A stretch of 64,000 bases of DNA from Castellaniella defragrans (GCF_014203015.1 NZ_JACHIB010000001.1:62001-126000), one strand, 5' to 3'. Shown: positions 1 through 9,162, counted from the stretch's first letter. The notes: generated by a model from the sequence alone, not told the origin. Translations and numbers: made by a program.

Positions 1-5
1 ACCCG

Positions 6-1049
6 ATGAACACCGAAGAAATCCGCGCCATACTCACCATCTGCCTGCTGGCCTCGTACGCCGACGGCGACAAGCACGATCGCGAACGCGAACAGATCCG
101 CCAGGTGGCGCAAGGCCTGGCGCAGGACCAGCGGATCAACCTGCCCGGCCTGTACCAGGAGGTGCTGATGCGCCGGGTGCAGCTCGCCGACGTGCTGCCC
201 AGCCTGGCGAGCGGCGAGGCGCGCCAGCTGGCCTATGAAATGGCCGTCTGCGTATGCGAGGCCGACGGCCGGACCAGCGCGCCGGAACAGGCTTTCCTCG
301 CCCGCCTGCGCGAGGCGCTGGGCCAGGCGCCGGCGGAATTCGACGCGCAGGCCGACGCGCTGGCGGCCGCGCCGCTGGACGCGGCGTCCGTGATGGCCGA
401 GGCGGCGCCGGCAACCGTGGCGGGGGGAGAAGCGCCGCATCCCGCTGCGTCCGATGCGACCACCGCGCCCGATGCGACCGATATGCCCGATGCGCCGTCC
501 GGCACCGCCGCGCAACGCCGCCCCGGCGCGCTGTCGGCGGCGGAGATGGACGGCAAGATCCTCAATGCGGCGATCCTCAACGGCGCCATCGAACTGCTGC
601 CCGAGAACCTGTCCACGCTGGCCATCATCCCGCTGCAGATGCGGCTGGTCTACCAGATCGGCCAGAGCCACGGCTACGAGCTGGACCGCGGCCACATCAA
701 GGACCTGCTGGCCACCCTGGGCGTGGGCCTGACCTCGCAGTACCTGGAACAGGCGGGCCGCAAGCTGCTCGGCGGCCTGCTGGGCAAGGTGGGCGGGGGC
801 CTGCTCGGCGGCCTGGGCCGCCAGGCGGTCAGCAGCGGCATGAGCTTCGCCTCCACCTACGCGCTGGGCCACGTCGCGCACCAGTACTACGCCGGCGGCC
901 GGACGCTGAGCACGCAGATGCTGCGCGACGCCTACCAGCACGTGATGGCGGACGGCCGCCGGATGCAGGACCGGTACCTGCCGCAGATGCAGGACATGTC
1001 GCGCGGCCTGACGACCACCCGGATCCTGCAGATGGTGCGCGGCGGCTGA
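6..1049 (+). CDS. TerB-like protein with glycine-zipper C-terminus
   Basis: This is a 347-residue protein of unknown function. Residues 1 to about 105 look like a TerB (tellurite-resistance B) helical domain: two acidic ADG motifs (YADGDKHDRE and CEADGRTSAPEQ) sit in equivalent positions of two helical halves. An Ala/Pro/Asp-rich linker of about 70 residues follows. The C-terminal part resembles the membrane-associated DUF697 type and includes a glycine-zipper stretch near residues 248-270 (GGLLGKVGGGLLGGLGRQ). The ATG is only five bases from the window edge, so no ribosome site can be judged and a longer N-terminus cannot be excluded. The role is inferred to be envelope-associated or stress-related at most; tellurite resistance itself is not supported. 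Confidence 0.7.
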   Translation: MNTEEIRAILTICLLASYADGDKHDREREQIRQVAQGLAQDQRINLPGLYQEVLMRRVQLADVLPSLASGEARQLAYEMAVCVCEADGRTSAPEQAFLARLREALGQAPAEFDAQADALAAAPLDAASVMAEAAPATVAGGEAPHPAASDATTAPDATDMPDAPSGTAAQRRPGALSAAEMDGKILNAAILNGAIELLPENLSTLAIIPLQMRLVYQIGQSHGYELDRGHIKDLLATLGVGLTSQYLEQAGRKLLGGLLGKVGGGLLGGLGRQAVSSGMSFASTYALGHVAHQYYAGGRTLSTQMLRDAYQHVMADGRRMQDRYLPQMQDMSRGLTTTRILQMVRGG

Positions 1050-1243
1050 CCGGGGAACGGAGGCGCGCCGCCCCGGTTCCCGACTCGTCCGCGGGGGATT
1101 CCCGCGCCCACGGCGGCGACAGGGTTTATGCTCGTCGGAACCGCATGCTCGACGCAGCCGCCCGCTCATCGAACCCGCACGCGTGGCAAGCCCGCATGCG
1201 CGTCGAAACCGCCTGCTCGCCGGGCCCGCACCAGGAGCTCCCC

Positions 1244-1762
1244 ATGCGCACCCAGCCACTCGTCCTCCTCGCCGCGCTCCTTCTCGCCACGGGCGCCGCC
1301 CGCGCGCAGGAGGGCGCCCCGCACGACATGCACGCGGCACCGGCACCCCCGCCGGCGGCGGCACACATGCCCGCGCACGCGCCCGCCCACACGCCTGCGC
1401 ACGCGCAGGAACACGCCCAGCCCGAGCGCGTCATCGAGATCGCCATGGACGACGCCATGCGCTTCCACCCCGACCGGATCCCGGTGCGGCCGGGCGAGAC
1501 CGTGCGGCTGCGGCTGCACAACGCCGGCAGGCTGTCCCATGAATTCGTCCTGGGAAAACTCGATGAGATCCTGGCGCACGCCCAGGAGATGCGCGCCCAC
1601 CCCGGCATGCCGGCGCATCACGAGGCCAACGCGCTCACGCTGGAGCCAGGCCGCAGCGGGGAACTGGTCTGGACGTTCGGCCAGCCGGGCACGCTCGATT
1701 TCGCGTGCACGATCCCGGGTCACTACGAAGCCGGCATGCGCGGCCAGTTCCTGATCGAATAG
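1244..1762 (+). CDS. exported cupredoxin, type-1 copper protein
   Basis: The 172-residue product starts with a clear signal peptide (MRTQPLVLLAALLLATGAARA, cleavage near residue 21). A His/Pro/Ala-rich linker follows to about residue 60, then a cupredoxin fold. The four type-1 copper ligands are visible as His99 (LSHEF), Cys155 and His160 (CTIPGH) and Met165 (YEAGM). The long HEF...CTIPGHYEAGM layout is that of the copper-tolerance CopI/plastocyanin-like cupredoxins. The His-rich linker (repeated HAPAH-type units) may bind extra copper. A GGAG-type ribosome site (CAGGAGCTCCCC) precedes the ATG. It acts in the periplasm, probably in copper handling or electron transfer. No copper operon partners are adjacent. 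Confidence 0.85.
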   Translation: MRTQPLVLLAALLLATGAARAQEGAPHDMHAAPAPPPAAAHMPAHAPAHTPAHAQEHAQPERVIEIAMDDAMRFHPDRIPVRPGETVRLRLHNAGRLSHEFVLGKLDEILAHAQEMRAHPGMPAHHEANALTLEPGRSGELVWTFGQPGTLDFACTIPGHYEAGMRGQFLIE

Positions 1763-1834
1763 ACGGACGCCCCGCAACGAACGGCCGCACGAGCCCATGG
1801 ACGCACAGGTCCCCGCCAGGACTTCCGCCGGCCC

Positions 1835-2782
1835 TCACCCGCGCAGGGACGCGCCCACCAGCCACAGCACGACGCTCAGGGTCACGAACGAGCCGAGCGT
1901 CGCAACCAGCAGGGTCGAGGCGCACCAGGACTGCTCGTCGTATTTCTGCGCGATGATGGGAAAGATGCTGAACATGGGCAGGGCGGCAATGATGACGCCG
2001 GCCGCCTGCAGCAGGGGGTCGCCGGGCAGGAACGCCCAGAGGGCCAGCGCGACGGCCAGCGGATGCAGGATCAGCTTGCCGGCGCTGACCCACAGGATGC
2101 GCGGCAGGTCGCCGCCCGGCCGCAGGCCGACCAGCGTGCCGCCGATGACGAAGAGCGCCACCGGGCCGGACGCGCCGGCGAATAGATCGACGACCCGCGC
2201 CACGGGCAGCGGCAGCCGCAGCTGCAGCAGCGAGCAGGCGAAGCCGCCCAGGATGGCCAGGATCAGCGGATTGCGCAGCAGCCCGCGGAGCAGGCCGAGC
2301 AGCACGCGCAGGCGCCCGCCGCCGCCATCGCCCGCCGGCTCGGCGATGATGAGGGCGATGGGCAGCACCACGAGGTTTTCCACCAGCATGCACAGCGCCA
2401 GGGCGACGGCGGCATCGTGGCCGAGGAACTGCAGCACCAGGGGAAAGCCGATGAAGCCGCTGTTCGACAGCGAGCTGCCGACGGCGATCATGCCCAGCGC
2501 GGGCCGGGAGAGGGGACCGAGGAACAGCCGGGCGCCGGCCGTGCACAGCGCCAGGCAGGCCACGGAACCGAGCGCGTAGGCGCCCAGGTAGCCGAGGTTG
2601 AAGATCTCGTCCAGGGAGCGTTCGGCCAGCGCCTTGAACAGCAAGGCCGGCAGGGCGAGCTGGATGACGAAGCGGCCCAGCACCCGGACGTCGTCCTTGC
2701 TGAAGAAGCCGAGCCGGATGGCCGCGAAGCCGATGGCGATGGCCGCAAAAAGCGGCCCGATGATGGCAAGGATGTTCAGCAT
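1835..2782 (-). CDS. AEC (auxin efflux carrier) family transporter
   Basis: The 315-residue integral membrane protein has about ten hydrophobic segments in two halves (residues 1-140 and 170-315) separated by a basic loop, the layout of the AEC/BASS-like superfamily (MdcF, YfdV). Recognisable features are the N-terminal LAIIGPLFAAIAIGFAAIRLGFF segment, the NSGFIGFPLVL motif and the C-terminal LPMFSIFPIIAQKYDEQ motif typical of this family. It probably exports or imports a small organic acid such as malonate or another dicarboxylate; the substrate cannot be read from sequence. The start chosen is the ATG that opens directly into the first membrane helix. It ends facing the cupredoxin gene and lies just downstream of the ModE-type regulator on the same strand. 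Confidence 0.85.
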   Translation of the reverse strand: MLNILAIIGPLFAAIAIGFAAIRLGFFSKDDVRVLGRFVIQLALPALLFKALAERSLDEIFNLGYLGAYALGSVACLALCTAGARLFLGPLSRPALGMIAVGSSLSNSGFIGFPLVLQFLGHDAAVALALCMLVENLVVLPIALIIAEPAGDGGGGRLRVLLGLLRGLLRNPLILAILGGFACSLLQLRLPLPVARVVDLFAGASGPVALFVIGGTLVGLRPGGDLPRILWVSAGKLILHPLAVALALWAFLPGDPLLQAAGVIIAALPMFSIFPIIAQKYDEQSWCASTLLVATLGSFVTLSVVLWLVGASLRG

Positions 2783-2826
2783 GGAGGGAAGGAATCGCCG
2801 GAGGGCGCAGCGCCGGGTGGGGCATT

Positions 2827-3948
2827 TTACAATGGCCGCTTCACGCTCACGGCGATGCGGAAATCCGGCCCGAAGGCCTGTTCCAGGGTCTGCACCTGCC
2901 CCAGCAGGCTGCAGTCGTAGCCCACCAGATCCCGCACGTAGGCCTGGTAGGCGTCGCCGTTCATCAGGTCCAGCAGCCGCTGCAGCGACTGGGTGCCGAC
3001 CAGTTCCTTGTTGATGCCGAAGAAATAGCGCTCCCGCGCCAGGGGGATGAATTCCAGCCCGCAGCGCCAGGCGGCGGTCTCGACCCCGATGCCGACGTCG
3101 GCCATGCCGCTGGCGATGTGGGCGGCGATGGCCATGTGCGTGAATTCCCCGCTGTCGAAACCGGTGACGTCCTTCGAGTCGATGCCCAGGCGATCCAGCA
3201 TCAGATGCACCAGGAAGCGCGTGCTGGAGCCGATCTGCCGGTTCACGAAGCGCACGTCCGGGCGCACCAGGTCGCTGACCGAGCGGATGCGCTTGGGATT
3301 GCCGGGCTGCACGAACAGCCCGGTGTTGCGCTCCGCCAGGTGCAGCAGCAGCATGCGGTCCGGATCGAGCCAGCGCCTGTAGTGCTGCAGGATCGGCTTT
3401 TCGTATTCCGCGAGCGGCACCTGGAATCCGGCCAGGTCGCATTCCCCGCGGTCCAGCGAGGCCAGCGCCTCGATCCCGGTGCGGTAGCGCAGTTCCAGCG
3501 GCAGCATGTCGTGGTCGTTGGCCAGGCGCATCAGGCCCTCGACGGCGAAGCCGTGGCTGGCATGCAGGCGCAGCACGGACATTTCCTCGGAATACAGGCG
3601 CTGCAGCTCTTCCTGCAGCTCGGACGCCAGGCTCTCGAAGGTGGGCGCCAGGCGCGCGTCGATGCGCCGGTTGGCCCACAGCAGGTGCTGCGCGAAGCTG
3701 GTCAGACGCGAACCGCGCCGCCGCGAGGTTTCGATCAGCGGCGCCTGGAATTCCGCTTCGGCCTTGCGCAGGATGCCCCAGGCATGCCGGTAGGACATCC
3801 CGCGCGCCTGACAGGCCCCCGCGATGTGGCCGTGCTCGTCGACGGCGGCCAGCAGCCGCAGCACCTCGCCCATGGGCAGTATTTCCCCGGATTGCTTTTC
3901 CAGCACCCATTCGGAATGCAGCCGGGGTTTGAACCGGTAAACCGCCAT
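2827..3948 (-). CDS. ModE-type winged-helix regulator with PBP-like effector domain
   Basis: The 373-residue protein has an N-terminal winged helix of the ModE/LysR type (residues about 20-85, including GEVLRLLAAVDEHGHI and MSYRHAWGILRKAE). A substrate-binding-protein-like domain follows, from about residue 125 to the end. It is transcribed divergently from the formate dehydrogenase operon across an AT-rich 194-bp intergenic region, so it most likely regulates that operon and itself. ModE-like DNA-binding heads with periplasmic-binding-like tails are known to sense molybdate or other oxyanions. Here the effector could be formate, molybdate or tungstate, which is inference. A GAGGAGACAT sequence upstream of the ATG is a good ribosome site. 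It is not the classic LysR-type FdsR architecture but occupies the same place. Confidence 0.8.
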   Translation of the reverse strand: MAVYRFKPRLHSEWVLEKQSGEILPMGEVLRLLAAVDEHGHIAGACQARGMSYRHAWGILRKAEAEFQAPLIETSRRRGSRLTSFAQHLLWANRRIDARLAPTFESLASELQEELQRLYSEEMSVLRLHASHGFAVEGLMRLANDHDMLPLELRYRTGIEALASLDRGECDLAGFQVPLAEYEKPILQHYRRWLDPDRMLLLHLAERNTGLFVQPGNPKRIRSVSDLVRPDVRFVNRQIGSSTRFLVHLMLDRLGIDSKDVTGFDSGEFTHMAIAAHIASGMADVGIGVETAAWRCGLEFIPLARERYFFGINKELVGTQSLQRLLDLMNGDAYQAYVRDLVGYDCSLLGQVQTLEQAFGPDFRIAVSVKRPL

Positions 3949-4142
3949 GTCTCCTCCTGAAAGTCTTATTAATATGAATTCGATTGCCTATAAAAAAGCA
4001 ACCATGATCCAAATATGTTTTTATTATCTTATTGAAATCAAATTATTTTCAAGAGTAGAGTAAATCAACGGCACTGAATTATATATGCACGAATAAACCT
4101 ATTAAAGCGCATGCCCGCCGATCATGCGCCGGAGACGAAGCC
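3949..4142. promoter_or_regulatory. divergent AT-rich control region of the fds operon
   Basis: This 194-bp region separates the regulator (minus strand) from fdsG (plus strand) and is strikingly AT-rich compared with its surroundings. It holds an inverted repeat TTGAAA-N9-TTTCAA at 4032-4052, a plausible operator. It also contains several A/T blocks around 3965-4010 and 4080-4105 that could serve as promoter elements in either direction. Exact -35/-10 boxes cannot be fixed by eye. Binding by the adjacent ModE/PBP regulator is inferred from position only. Confidence 0.55.
4107..4129 (+). promoter_or_regulatory. hairpin abutting the fdsG ribosome site
   Basis: A perfect 7-bp inverted repeat, GCGCATG-N9-CATGCGC, ends one base before the GGAGACGAAGCC ribosome-binding sequence of fdsG. 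In the mRNA it would form a stable stem directly against the Shine-Dalgarno. That could modulate translation or simply mark the leader. Function is not demonstrated. Confidence 0.4.
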
Positions 4143-4625
4143 ATGGACACCATCCGGTCCGATGCCGACGCAGCCCCGCACGACGCCCACCCGCTGGTGC
4201 GGGACATCCTCGCCCGGCACGCCGGCCGGCCCGGCGCCCTGCTGCCGATCCTGCACGACGTGCAGGACGCCCTGGGCTGGATTCCCGAGCCGGCCGTGCC
4301 GCAGATCGCCGCCGCCCTGCAGCGGTCCCGCGCCGAGGTCCACGGCGTGATCAGCTTCTACGGCCACTTCCGCACCACGCCGCCGGCGCGCACGCAGCTC
4401 GAAGTCTGCCGCGCCGAATCCTGTCAGGCCTGTGGCGGCAACGCCCTGTACGAGCACGCCCGGGCGCGCGTCGCCGCCGGGGATCCCGGCGAAGTCTCGC
4501 TGGCCCCGGTGTACTGCCTGGGCCTGTGCGCCCAGTCGCCCGCCGTCATGATCGATGGCCGCCCCCACGCGCGCGTCACCCCCGAGAAACTGGACGCCCT
4601 GCTGGCGGCGGCGCGGGAGGCCTGA
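4143..4625 (+). CDS. fdsG: NAD-dependent formate dehydrogenase gamma subunit
   Basis: The 160-residue NuoE-like thioredoxin-fold subunit carries one [2Fe-2S] cluster. The four cysteine ligands are visible: Cys89 and Cys94 (CRAESC), Cys125 and Cys129 (CLGLC). The N-terminal helical bundle (residues 15-70) with GALLPILHDVQDALGWIPE is typical of the NuoE/HoxE family. It passes electrons within the soluble cytoplasmic FdsABG diaphorase/dehydrogenase complex that oxidises formate to CO2 with NAD+. It is the first gene of the operon and ends three bases before fdsB, which implies translational coupling. Length matches known FdsG proteins. Confidence 0.95.
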   Translation: MDTIRSDADAAPHDAHPLVRDILARHAGRPGALLPILHDVQDALGWIPEPAVPQIAAALQRSRAEVHGVISFYGHFRTTPPARTQLEVCRAESCQACGGNALYEHARARVAAGDPGEVSLAPVYCLGLCAQSPAVMIDGRPHARVTPEKLDALLAAAREA

Positions 4626-4628
4626 GCC

Positions 4629-6269
4629 ATGGAACACATCCGAACCATGGAACGCATCCTCTACGTCCCGCAGGACACCGCCGCCCTGGCCATGGGGGCT
4701 GACGCGGTGGCCGACGCCTTCCGCGCGGAAGCCGCCCGCCGCGGCCTGGACCTGCGCATCGTGCGCAACGGCTCGCGCGGCCTGCTCTGGCTCGAACCCC
4801 TGGTCGAGGTCGAGACGCCCGCCGGACGGATCGCCTACGGCTCCGTCGCACCGGAAGACGTCCCGTCCATCCTGGACGCGGCCTGTACTCCCTGTACGGA
4901 CGGCGCCCCGGGCGGTGCCACCCGAGGCGGCGCGGCCGCGGCGGGCGGCGCCCATCCCCTGTGCCACGGCCCGACCGAAGACATCCCCTACCTGAAGAAC
5001 CAGGAGCGCCTGACCTTCGCCCGGGTCGGCCTGATCGACCCGCTGAGCATCCCCGACTACGAGGCCCACGGCGGCTTCGCCGGGCTGCGGCGGGCGCTGG
5101 ACATGGCGCCCGAGGCCATCGTCGACGCGGTCACCGAATCCGGCCTGCGCGGCCGCGGCGGCGCGGCCTTTCCCACCGGCATCAAGTGGCGCACCGTGCT
5201 GCAGACCCCGGCGGCGCAGAAATACATCGTCTGCAACGCCGACGAAGGCGACTCGGGCACGTTCTCCGACCGCCTGCTGATGGAGGGCGACCCCTGCGCG
5301 CTCATCGAGGGCATGGCGATCGCCGGCCTGGCCGTGGGCGCCACGCGGGGCTACATCTACGTCCGCTCCGAATATCCCCAGGCCGAACGGGTCCTGGCCG
5401 GCGCCCTGCGCGCCGCGCGCGAGGCCGGCTGGCTAGGCGACGACATCCGGGGCTCGGGCCGCGCCTTCGACATCGAGCTGCGGCGCGGCGCGGGCGCCTA
5501 CATCTGCGGCGAGGAAACCTCGCTGCTCGAAAGCCTGGAAGGCCGCCGGGGCCTGGTGCGCGCCAAGCCGCCGCTGCCCGCCGTGCGCGGCCTGTTCGGC
5601 TGCCCCACCGTGATCAACAACGTGATCTCGCTGGCCACGGTGCCCTTCATCCTGGCGCGCGGCGCGCAGGCCTACCGCGACTTCGGCATGGGCCGCTCGC
5701 GGGGCACCCTGCCCTTCCAGCTGGCGGGCAACATCCGCCAGGGCGGCCTGGTCGAAAAGGCCTTCGGCCTGACGCTGCGCGAGCTGCTGTACGGCTTCGG
5801 CGGCGGCAGCGCCTCGGGGCGTCCCCTGCGCGCGGTCCAGGTGGGCGGCCCGCTGGGCGCCTATCTGCCCGAATCCCAGTGGGACACGCCGCTGGACTAC
5901 GAGGCCTTCCTGGCGATTTCCGCCATGCTGGGCCACGGCGGCGTGGTGGCCTTCGACGACACGGCCGACATGGCCGCCCTGGCCGAATACGCCATGGAAT
6001 TCTGCGCCATCGAATCCTGCGGCAAATGCACGCCCTGCCGCATCGGCTCGGTGCGCGGCACCGAGGTCATCCGCGCGATCCGCGACGGCCGGGACCGCGA
6101 GACCCGGGCCGAACTCCTGCGCGACCTGTGCGACACCATGATGGCCGGATCGCTGTGCGCGCTGGGCGGGATGACGCCCTACCCCGTGCTGTCCGCCCTG
6201 CGCCATTTCCCCGAGGACTTCGGCCTGTCCCCCGCCTCCGTTCCCCAGACCGCCTCGCAGCCCGCCTAG
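4629..6269 (+). CDS. fdsB: NAD-dependent formate dehydrogenase beta subunit (NuoF-like)
   Basis: The 546-residue flavoprotein subunit binds FMN, NAD(H) and a [4Fe-4S] cluster. The N-terminal ~110 residues form a thioredoxin-like extension, poor in the expected cysteines apart from a CTPC pair. The NuoF core follows with an FMN/NADH segment (GLRGRGGAAFPTGIKW) and the glycine-rich GAGAYICGEETSLLESLEG. The iron-sulfur motif ESCGKCTPCRIG has its fourth cysteine further on (SLCALG). It delivers electrons from FdsG/FdsA to NAD+. Two in-frame ATGs 18 bases apart (MEHIRT-MERILY) look like a short duplicated start; the first is used here for its three-base spacing to fdsG. Stop and fdsA start are nine bases apart. 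Confidence 0.95.
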   Translation: MEHIRTMERILYVPQDTAALAMGADAVADAFRAEAARRGLDLRIVRNGSRGLLWLEPLVEVETPAGRIAYGSVAPEDVPSILDAACTPCTDGAPGGATRGGAAAAGGAHPLCHGPTEDIPYLKNQERLTFARVGLIDPLSIPDYEAHGGFAGLRRALDMAPEAIVDAVTESGLRGRGGAAFPTGIKWRTVLQTPAAQKYIVCNADEGDSGTFSDRLLMEGDPCALIEGMAIAGLAVGATRGYIYVRSEYPQAERVLAGALRAAREAGWLGDDIRGSGRAFDIELRRGAGAYICGEETSLLESLEGRRGLVRAKPPLPAVRGLFGCPTVINNVISLATVPFILARGAQAYRDFGMGRSRGTLPFQLAGNIRQGGLVEKAFGLTLRELLYGFGGGSASGRPLRAVQVGGPLGAYLPESQWDTPLDYEAFLAISAMLGHGGVVAFDDTADMAALAEYAMEFCAIESCGKCTPCRIGSVRGTEVIRAIRDGRDRETRAELLRDLCDTMMAGSLCALGGMTPYPVLSALRHFPEDFGLSPASVPQTASQPA

Positions 6270-6278
6270 GAGCCCGCC

Positions 6279-9152
6279 ATGCTGGAAACCGTCCTGAAAC
6301 GCGACCGCGACATGGGCACGCCCGAGTCCCTGTCCACCGAAACCGTCACCCTGACCATCGACGGCCAGACCGTCACCGTCCCGGCCGGCACCTCGATCAT
6401 GCGCGCCGCCGCCGAGACCGGCATCCAGATCCCCAAGCTCTGCGCCTCGGACAACCTGGAGGCCTTCGGCTCCTGCCGCCTGTGCCTGGTCGAAATCGAA
6501 GGCCGCCGCGGCCATCCGGCGTCCTGCACCACGCCCGTTGAGGACGGCATGGTGGTGCGCACCGAGACCGGCAAGCTGCACGAACTGCGGCGCAACGTGA
6601 TGGAGCTCTACATCTCCGACCACCCGCTGGACTGCCTGACCTGTCCGGCCAACGGCGACTGCGAGCTGCAGGACATGGCCGGCGTGGTGGGGCTGCGCAA
6701 CGTGCGCTACGGCTTCGACGGCGCCAACCACCTGGACGACGCCGCCGACGCTTCCAACCCCTATTTCACCTACGACCCGTCCAAGTGCATCGTCTGCAGC
6801 CGCTGCGTGCGGGCCTGCGACGACGTCCAGGGCACCTACGCCCTGACCGTGCAGGCGCGCGGCTTCGATTCGCGCATCGTCGCCGGCCAGGACGACGGCT
6901 TCCTGGAAAGCGACTGCGTGTCCTGCGGCGCCTGCGTCCAGGCCTGTCCGACCTCGGCGCTCACCGAGAACACCGTCATCGAGCAGGGCCAGGCCGACCA
7001 CGCGGTCATCACCACCTGCGCCTACTGCGGCGTGGGCTGCGGCTTCAAGGCCGAGATGAAGGGCGACCGGGTGATCCGCATGACGCCCTGGAAGGACGGC
7101 AAGGCCAACCGCGGCCACTCCTGCGTCAAGGGCCGCTTCGCCTGGGGCTACGCCACCCACGCCGACCGCCTGACCAAGCCCATGATCCGCGCCAAGATCA
7201 CCGACCCCTGGCGCGAGGTTTCCTGGGACGAAGCCATCGGCCACGCCGCCTCGGAACTGCGGCGCATCCAGGCCCGGTACGGCGTGGACTCGGTCGGCGG
7301 CATCACCTCGTCGCGCTGCACCAACGAGGAAACCTACCTCGTCCAGAAGCTGGTGCGCGCCGCCATGGGCAACAACAACGTCGACACCTGCGGCCGCGTC
7401 TGCCATTCCCCCACCGGCTACGGCCTGAAGGCCACCATCGGCGAATCGGCCGGCACCCAGACCTTCGACTCGGTGATGCACGTGGACGTGGCGGTGGTGC
7501 TGGGCGCCAACCCCAGCGCCGCCCACCCGGTCTTCGCCTCGCGCCTGAAGCGCCGCCTGCGCCAGGGCGCGCGGCTGATCGTGATCGACCCGCGCCGCAT
7601 CGAACTGGTCGACGCGCCGCACGTGAAGGCCGACTACCACCTGCCGGTGCGCCCGGGCACCAACGTCGCGGTGCTCAACGCCATGGCGCACGTCATCGTC
7701 ACCGAAGACCTGGTGAACCACGAATTCGTGCGCGCCCGCTGCGAGGACCGGGCCTTCGACGAATGGATGCAGTTCATCCGCCGCCCGGAACACGCCCCCG
7801 AGGCCACCGAATCCATCACCGGCGTGCCCGCGGCCGACCTGCGCGGCGCCGCCCGCCTGTACGCCACCGGCGGCAACGCCGCGATCTACTACGGCCTGGG
7901 CGTCACCGAGCACAGCCAGGGCTCCACGGCCATCATGTGCATCGCCAACCTCGCCATGGTCACCGGCAACATCGGCCGCGAGGGCGTGGGCATCAACCCC
8001 CTGCGCGGCCAGAACAACGTCCAGGGCTCCTGCGACATGGGCTCGTTCCCGCACGAGTTCCCCGGCTACCGCCACGTGTCCGACGACGCCGTGCGCGCCG
8101 AATTCGAGCGCGCCTGGGGCGTCCCGCTGCAGTCCGAGCCGGGCCTGCGGCTGCCCAACATGTTCGACGCGGCCCACGGCGGCTCGTTCAAGGGCCTGTA
8201 CTGCCAGGGCGAGGACATCGCCCAGTCCGATCCCAACACCCGCCACGTGGTGGCGGCCCTGCAGGCCATGGAATGCGTGATCGTCCAGGACATGTTCCTG
8301 AACGAGACCGCCAAGTACGCGCACGTCTTCCTGCCCGGCTCGTCCTTCCTGGAAAAGGACGGCACCTTCACCAACGCCGAGCGCCGCATCTCGCGGGTGC
8401 GCCAGGTGATGGCGCCCAAGGCCGGCCTGGCCGACTGGGAAGTCACCTGCGCCCTGTCCAACGCCATGGGCTATCCCATGCACTACGCCCATCCGGGCGA
8501 GATCCTGGACGAGATCGCCCGCCTGACGCCGACCTTCGCCGGGGTGTCCTTCGGCCGCATCGCCGCCCTGGGCGGCAGCGTCCAGTGGCCCTGCAACGAC
8601 GAGGCCCCGGAAGGCACGCCCATCATGCACGTGGACGAGTTCGTGCGCGGCAAGGGCCGCTTCATGATCACGCAGTACGTCCCGACCGAGGAGCGCTCCA
8701 CGCGCCGCTTCCCGCTGCTGATGACCACGGGCCGGATCCTGTCGCAGTACAACGCCGGGGTGCAGACCCGCCGCACCGCCAACAACGCCTGGCACAGCGA
8801 GGACGTGCTGGAGATCCATCCCCACGACGCCGAGGACCGGGGCATCGTCGAGGGCGACCGCGTCGCCATCGAGAGCCGCGCCGGGGAGACCGTGCTGCGC
8901 GCCACCGTCACCGACCGGATCCAGCCGGGCGTGGTGTACACCACCTTCCACTTCCCGGAATGCGGCTCGAACGTCCTCACCACCGACAACACCGACTGGG
9001 CGACCGACTGCCCGGAATACAAGGTCACCGCCGTCCAGGTGCGCAAGGTCACCGCGCCGTCGGCCTGGCAGCGGGACTGGGCGGCGCACGACCGGCGCCA
9101 GGACGAGCTCCTGGAGGCCCGCCAGCCCCAGGCCGCGCCCGCCGGCGCCTGA
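6279..9152 (+). CDS. fdsA: formate dehydrogenase alpha subunit, molybdenum-bis-MGD catalytic subunit
   Basis: The 957-residue catalytic subunit has the full FdsA layout. An N-terminal [2Fe-2S] domain includes GSCRLC, a His/Cys-ligated [4Fe-4S] site (DHPLDCLTC) follows, and two ferredoxin-type [4Fe-4S] motifs come next (CIVCSRCVRAC and CVSCGACVQAC). The molybdopterin oxidoreductase body starts with another cluster motif (CAYCGVGC). The catalytic metal-binding residue is Cys375 in RVCHSPTGYGL, with the adjacent His expected for formate oxidation; there is no selenocysteine codon. Length equals that of the Cupriavidus and Rhodobacter enzymes. It oxidises formate in the cytoplasm. TAGGAGCCCGCC before the ATG is a good ribosome site. 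FdhD, needed to sulfurate the cofactor, is encoded next. Confidence 0.96.
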   Translation: MLETVLKRDRDMGTPESLSTETVTLTIDGQTVTVPAGTSIMRAAAETGIQIPKLCASDNLEAFGSCRLCLVEIEGRRGHPASCTTPVEDGMVVRTETGKLHELRRNVMELYISDHPLDCLTCPANGDCELQDMAGVVGLRNVRYGFDGANHLDDAADASNPYFTYDPSKCIVCSRCVRACDDVQGTYALTVQARGFDSRIVAGQDDGFLESDCVSCGACVQACPTSALTENTVIEQGQADHAVITTCAYCGVGCGFKAEMKGDRVIRMTPWKDGKANRGHSCVKGRFAWGYATHADRLTKPMIRAKITDPWREVSWDEAIGHAASELRRIQARYGVDSVGGITSSRCTNEETYLVQKLVRAAMGNNNVDTCGRVCHSPTGYGLKATIGESAGTQTFDSVMHVDVAVVLGANPSAAHPVFASRLKRRLRQGARLIVIDPRRIELVDAPHVKADYHLPVRPGTNVAVLNAMAHVIVTEDLVNHEFVRARCEDRAFDEWMQFIRRPEHAPEATESITGVPAADLRGAARLYATGGNAAIYYGLGVTEHSQGSTAIMCIANLAMVTGNIGREGVGINPLRGQNNVQGSCDMGSFPHEFPGYRHVSDDAVRAEFERAWGVPLQSEPGLRLPNMFDAAHGGSFKGLYCQGEDIAQSDPNTRHVVAALQAMECVIVQDMFLNETAKYAHVFLPGSSFLEKDGTFTNAERRISRVRQVMAPKAGLADWEVTCALSNAMGYPMHYAHPGEILDEIARLTPTFAGVSFGRIAALGGSVQWPCNDEAPEGTPIMHVDEFVRGKGRFMITQYVPTEERSTRRFPLLMTTGRILSQYNAGVQTRRTANNAWHSEDVLEIHPHDAEDRGIVEGDRVAIESRAGETVLRATVTDRIQPGVVYTTFHFPECGSNVLTTDNTDWATDCPEYKVTAVQVRKVTAPSAWQRDWAAHDRRQDELLEARQPQAAPAGA

Positions 9153-9162
9153 GGAGATCCGC

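Noticed and set aside
1130-1230. Imperfect repeat (CTCGTCGGAACCGCATGCTCG and CGCGTCGAAACCGCCTGCTCG) before the cupredoxin
   Set aside because: Only two weakly similar copies, possibly chance in GC-rich DNA; no function can be supported.
254-1243. Long N-terminal extension of the cupredoxin frame
   Set aside because: The upstream part is an out-of-frame shadow of the TerB-like gene; the signal peptide at 1244 marks the true start.
7391-7420. Selenocysteine in the formate dehydrogenase active site
   Set aside because: The codon at the metal-ligand position is TGC (Cys375), not TGA.
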